Assembly (NCBI GenBank): GCA_964436865.1
Contig: CAYTFK010000150.1
Coordinates: 1-15,946, forward strand
Length of the DNA stretch: 15,946 nucleotides
Direction: 5' to 3'
Source of the DNA: JAXGPP01 sp964436865
GTDB taxonomy: Bacteria; Planctomycetota; Planctomycetia; Pirellulales; Thermoguttaceae
Shown here: positions 13,144 through 15,946 of the stretch, one piece after another
Layout: each line of letters opens with the position of its first letter
How positions within the stretch are numbered: position 1 is the first letter of the stretch
Made by a program: the position numbers and the translations under genes
Notes under the pieces: model-generated
Told to the model about the DNA's origin: nothing
Seen by the model: the letters and a program-made list of their open reading frames with translations, nothing else
Database searches by the model: none

Positions 13144-14247
13144 ATGTCGGCGAATCACATCACAAGGCGGCAAATGCTCACTGCGGCGATGGCCGGCGCG
13201 TCGGCAGTCATCGGCGGAACCATCCTCCAGGGAAGCGAGCTTGGCGAAGCCCCGCCCGACAACAGCGCTGCCGATCCTCGAGTCGGCGGACCGTTCCTCA
13301 TTCTCAGCACCCCATTCACCGAATCCGGGGCGGTCGATTTCGAAGTCCTTGCCCGCCAGGCCCGTTTCGTCGACTGGACCGGGTGTCCGGGCATGATCTG
13401 GCCGCAGTCGGGCGACAGCGTCGATCTCTTGACCCAGGAGGAAAAGTTCCAGGGAATGGAGGTCCTGGCCGATGCGACTCGCGGCCTCCGCTCCGCACTG
13501 TGCCTTGGCGTGCAGGGTCGCGACACGACCGAGATGCTGCTCTACGCCAGGCATGCCGAGAAACTCGCCCCCACGGCGATCATCTCGCGTCCACCCGACT
13601 CCGGCAAGACGGCCGACGATCTCCGCGAGTACTGGCGCGCTCTGGCTGGTGTCGCCACCCGCCCCGTGATCCTCCAGACCACCGGCGGCGTCGCCTACAA
13701 GGGCCCGGTCCCCTCGGTCGAACTCCTCATTGAACTGGCCCGCGAGTTCCCGCATTTCGGCTACGTCAAGGAAGAAGCGGGTCCGGTCATTCCCCGCACG
13801 CGCGCCCTGGTCGCCGCCCGTCCTCCCATCCGCCGCGTGTTCAGCGCCCGCGGCGGACTTGGCTGGCTCCATGAAATGCACCTCGGCACCGAAGGCCTGA
13901 TCACCGAACGCGCGGCCTACGCCGACGTCGTCACGCGTATCTGGCAACTGCACCGCAGCGGTTCCGACCCCGCTGCCCTGTGCGACGCCTACGGCAAGCT
14001 CCTCCTGATGACAAACCTGAGCGAGACCATATCGGGCAGTGGGCTTCGCGGCGCGCACCTGTACGTCTGGAAGAAGCGCGGCGTCTTCAAGACGATGGTC
14101 TCGCGTCACTACGGCCCCGGCAGCGCCATCCCCTCGTCGCCGATCTTCTCCGAATTCAAGCTCACCGACGATGAAATCGCCGAGATCGAGTTCCGTTTCG
14201 AAGCCTTGAAGCCCTACCTGAAGGCAGGGTCGCCGACCATTGAGTAG
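13144..14247 (+). CDS. exported DHDPS/N-acetylneuraminate-lyase family protein
   Basis: This 367-residue protein belongs to the class I aldolase DHDPS/NAL family. FLILSTPFTESGAVDFEVL (51-69) is the usual opening strand. WPQSGDSVDLLTQEEK (86-101) corresponds to the GTTGE substrate loop followed by the LTxEE helix. K209 in GYVKEEAG is the expected Schiff-base lysine. The conserved YNxP segment carrying the catalytic tyrosine is replaced by LQTTGGVAYKG at about 177-187, so the tyrosine is missing or displaced and the reaction may not be a standard lyase reaction. The N-terminus TRRQMLTAAMAGASAVIGG has the twin-arginine pattern of an exported protein. The start at 13144 is fixed by CCGGAGG. It is followed 54 bases later by the aminotransferase gene and is probably co-transcribed with it. 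The frame is open upstream to 13087 but that part is not used. Confidence 0.85.
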   Translation: MSANHITRRQMLTAAMAGASAVIGGTILQGSELGEAPPDNSAADPRVGGPFLILSTPFTESGAVDFEVLARQARFVDWTGCPGMIWPQSGDSVDLLTQEEKFQGMEVLADATRGLRSALCLGVQGRDTTEMLLYARHAEKLAPTAIISRPPDSGKTADDLREYWRALAGVATRPVILQTTGGVAYKGPVPSVELLIELAREFPHFGYVKEEAGPVIPRTRALVAARPPIRRVFSARGGLGWLHEMHLGTEGLITERAAYADVVTRIWQLHRSGSDPAALCDAYGKLLLMTNLSETISGSGLRGAHLYVWKKRGVFKTMVSRHYGPGSAIPSSPIFSEFKLTDDEIAEIEFRFEALKPYLKAGSPTIE

Positions 14248-14301
14248 CACGAACATGACCGTGTGTTTCCAGGCCGTCCGGAGTTTTGAAAGGACCGTCC
14301 A

Positions 14302-15669
14302 ATGAACGAATTGAACAGAAACCGTCGCCATTTCCTGAAAGCCGTGGGTGCCGCCGGGGTCTCGACGATCGTTGCCGGAACTGCGGGGGCGAAGGGGAGC
14401 GTTGCGGCCGAACCAAAGGAGAAGCTTGCTATCGACGGCGGCACGCCGGTGCGGAAAAACATGCTCGGCCACAGTGCGTACGGGCCGCAATACTACAACG
14501 AAGCCGAGAAACGCGAGATTCTCGAGGTCCTGGAATCGCGGAGACCTTTCCGGTGGTGGAAAGATGGTTCCAAAGCCCTCCAGTTCGAGCAGGCGTACGC
14601 GGCTCACATCGGCGTCAAGTATGCCATTGGGGTGACCTCGGGAACCACGGCACTGGCGGCGGCCTTGGCCGCCCTCGAAATCGGGCCCGGCGACGAGGTC
14701 ATTATGCCCGCTTGGACCTGGTACGCCGATTACGATACCGTCGTTCTGGCGGGCGCCCTGCCGGTGTTCGCCGAGGTCGACAATTCCCTCAACATCGACC
14801 CGACTGACATCGAGGCCCGAATCACGCCCCGCACCAAGGCCATCATCGCGGTCAGCCTCCAGGGATGCCCCGCCGATATGGACCCCATCCTCGAGGTCGC
14901 CCGCAAGCACAAGCTCCGCGTGCTGGAGGACTTTTCCCAGTGTGTGGGGGGGCGTTATCGAGGCAAGTATCTGGGCTCGATCGGCGATATCGGCATCAGC
15001 AGTTTCCAGGAGAGCAAGACCATCACCGCAGGTGAGGGAGGCGCCGTGGTTACCAATGATCCGATACTCTTCGAGCGCGCCGTGCGCGCCCACGACGTCG
15101 GCTCTCTTCGCTCTCCCTACAAAGAGGATCTTGGCGGCGGCCAGATCCCCGCTTTCGCCGCGTCAAACTACCGCATGAACGAATTCACCGGCGCGATTCT
15201 CAAGGCGCAGGAGCAGGACCTCGATACGATCTGCGCGGCCTTGCGGAGCAACGCCCGGAAAGTCCGCGAGGGTATCGCCGATCTCCCGGGACTCGCGATG
15301 CGGAAGACACCCGACCTCGAAGGAGATCTGGGTGTCACCATCTTCCTCGACCACGGCACCAAGGAGCGACGCGACAAGTTCCTCCGCGCATTGCGAGCCG
15401 AGGGAATCTCAGCTTCCTCACCGGGTGGTTCCGTGATCCTGCCCACCGACGAGCGGATCGTAAACAAGGTCACGGTCCACCCCGACTGGCCCTCCTTCAA
15501 TACGCCTCAAGGCAAAGCCATCCGCTATGGCCACGAGTGCTGCCCGCGGACGATCGATGTCCAGGGGCGCCTGGGAGGTGTGATCATGGACCCCAGCTTC
15601 ACGGATGAGGATATCAGCGACATCATCAAGGCCATCCGCAAGGTATACCTGGCGATGCACGCTGCGTAG
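14302..15669 (+). CDS. TAT-exported DegT/DnrJ/EryC1-family PLP aminotransferase
   Basis: This 455-residue protein is a sugar aminotransferase of fold type I. SGTTAL at 113-118 binds the cofactor phosphate, W139 in PAWTWYADY stacks near the ring, and D210 in LEDFSQC contacts the pyridine nitrogen. K239 in SFQESKTITAGEGG is the PLP lysine, and RMNEFTGA at 291-298 is the family motif. All catalytic positions look intact, so activity is expected. The leader NRNRRHFLKAVGAAGVSTIVAG is a clear TAT signal, with cleavage near residue 36. That places a PLP enzyme outside the cytoplasm, possible because TAT exports folded, cofactor-loaded proteins. DegT relatives normally transaminate keto-sugars, usually nucleotide-linked, or inosose. 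AAAGGA precedes the ATG. It lies 54 bases behind the DHDPS/NAL-like gene. Confidence 0.92.
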   Translation: MNELNRNRRHFLKAVGAAGVSTIVAGTAGAKGSVAAEPKEKLAIDGGTPVRKNMLGHSAYGPQYYNEAEKREILEVLESRRPFRWWKDGSKALQFEQAYAAHIGVKYAIGVTSGTTALAAALAALEIGPGDEVIMPAWTWYADYDTVVLAGALPVFAEVDNSLNIDPTDIEARITPRTKAIIAVSLQGCPADMDPILEVARKHKLRVLEDFSQCVGGRYRGKYLGSIGDIGISSFQESKTITAGEGGAVVTNDPILFERAVRAHDVGSLRSPYKEDLGGGQIPAFAASNYRMNEFTGAILKAQEQDLDTICAALRSNARKVREGIADLPGLAMRKTPDLEGDLGVTIFLDHGTKERRDKFLRALRAEGISASSPGGSVILPTDERIVNKVTVHPDWPSFNTPQGKAIRYGHECCPRTIDVQGRLGGVIMDPSFTDEDISDIIKAIRKVYLAMHAA

Positions 15670-15706
15670 ACGCCGGGGATGTTGTGAGGCGAGTTTCCGT
15701 CATCAG

Positions 15707-15743
15707 TGGGCCTCAGCCTGACGTGATCTGTACGTGAGGCCCA
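15707..15743 (+). terminator. stem-loop after the aminotransferase gene
   Basis: TGGGCCTCA (15707-15715) and TGAGGCCCA (15735-15743) form a perfect 9-bp stem with a 19-base loop, 38 bases past the stop. The position suits transcription termination; no T-run follows. Confidence 0.5.
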
Positions 15744-15845
15744 TCGGGCTCCCTGCGCGCCATCATGGCTCGCCAGTATTCTCGTTTCCTGCCCCTCCGC
15801 CGTCTCCTCCGTCCACACTATGGAGGCGTCGCGCCCGCCCGTCTT

Positions 15846-15904
15846 CTGCCGCGCCCGGGGCGGCAGGTGAGACTCCCCAGGAACATTGGGTGCGCCCGGG
15901 CGCA
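15846..15904. repeat. hairpin and 14-bp perfect palindrome near the right edge
   Basis: CTGCCGC (15846-15852) and GCGGCAG (15860-15866) form a 7-bp stem with a 7-base loop. TGCGCCCGGGCGCA at 15891-15904 is a perfect palindrome. Both lie in a gene-free stretch after the aminotransferase and may end transcription from either side. Confidence 0.45.
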
Positions 15905-15917
15905 ACTCGCCCCTGCG

Positions 15918-15938
15918 ATCTTTACGTAATCTTTACGT
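15918..15938 (+). promoter_or_regulatory. two-copy direct repeat, OmpR/PhoB-like operator candidate
   Basis: ATCTTTACGT occurs at 15918-15927 and again at 15929-15938, an 11-base period in an otherwise GC-rich end. Eleven-base phased direct repeats are how PhoB/OmpR-type response regulators bind. A target gene would begin beyond the window. Confidence 0.4.
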
Positions 15939-15946
15939 CCCGCCCG

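Noticed and set aside
13114..15093. Very long (659-codon) open frame on the minus strand
   Set aside because: It is antisense to the lyase-like and aminotransferase genes, both of which have full family motifs and ribosome binding sites. Its composition follows from the G/C-rich third positions of the real genes.
1..15946. CRISPR arrays, tRNA or rRNA genes, intact insertion sequences
   Set aside because: I found no regularly spaced repeats, cloverleaf-like segments, rRNA-like stretches or complete transposase with terminal repeats by reading both strands.

Overview
The window looks like chromosomal DNA of a planctomycete, probably of the Pirellulales type. The evidence is high G+C with G/C-rich third codon positions, a run of twin-arginine (TAT) exported TIM-barrel enzymes of sugar metabolism, an exported DegT-type aminotransferase, a NhaR-like LysR regulator and a planctomycete-style hpf-csrA pair. 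No rRNA, tRNA, CRISPR array or intact mobile element is visible. The assignment rests on gene content and remembered family features, not on a database search.

Positions 1-5700 are a housekeeping and regulatory half. From the left there is a possible C-terminal tail of a + strand gene, then a minus-strand toxin-antitoxin pair (UPF0175 antitoxin, DUF3368 PIN toxin). Next come a ComM/YifB AAA+ protein (minus), a secreted coiled-coil protein and an HD-domain protein (both plus), and then a minus-strand group read hpf, csrA, TFIIB-type zinc-ribbon protein. A NhaR-like LysR regulator (plus) diverges from hpf over an AT-rich spacer carrying a recognisable promoter.

Positions 6733-9825 hold decayed material around one intact gene. 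The gene-poor 6733-7821 stretch contains a broken REP-associated (RAYT-type) transposase on the minus strand and one candidate 48-residue ORF. After the exported glycoside-hydrolase-like protein (7822-9342, minus), the next gap contains the last ~55 codons of a Gfo/Idh/MocA oxidoreductase, in frame to its stop but with no start.

Positions 7822-15669 are a catabolic island. Five enzymes carry TAT-type or related leaders: a glycoside-hydrolase-like TIM barrel, two convergent xylose-isomerase-like TIM barrels, a DHDPS/NAL-family lyase and a DegT/DnrJ/EryC1 PLP aminotransferase. A uroporphyrinogen-decarboxylase-like protein (plus) has no leader and is probably cytoplasmic. The set, together with the oxidoreductase remnant, suggests sugar or amino-sugar chemistry carried out outside the cytoplasm: glycan cleavage, isomerisation, aldol cleavage and transamination. 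That pathway is an inference; substrates cannot be read from the sequence.

The non-coding signals worth attention are a 16-bp inverted repeat bracketed by 8-bp direct repeats between the convergent isomerase-like genes, several stem-loops at gene ends, and a two-copy 11-bp-phased direct repeat at the right edge that resembles an OmpR/PhoB-type operator for a gene beyond the window.
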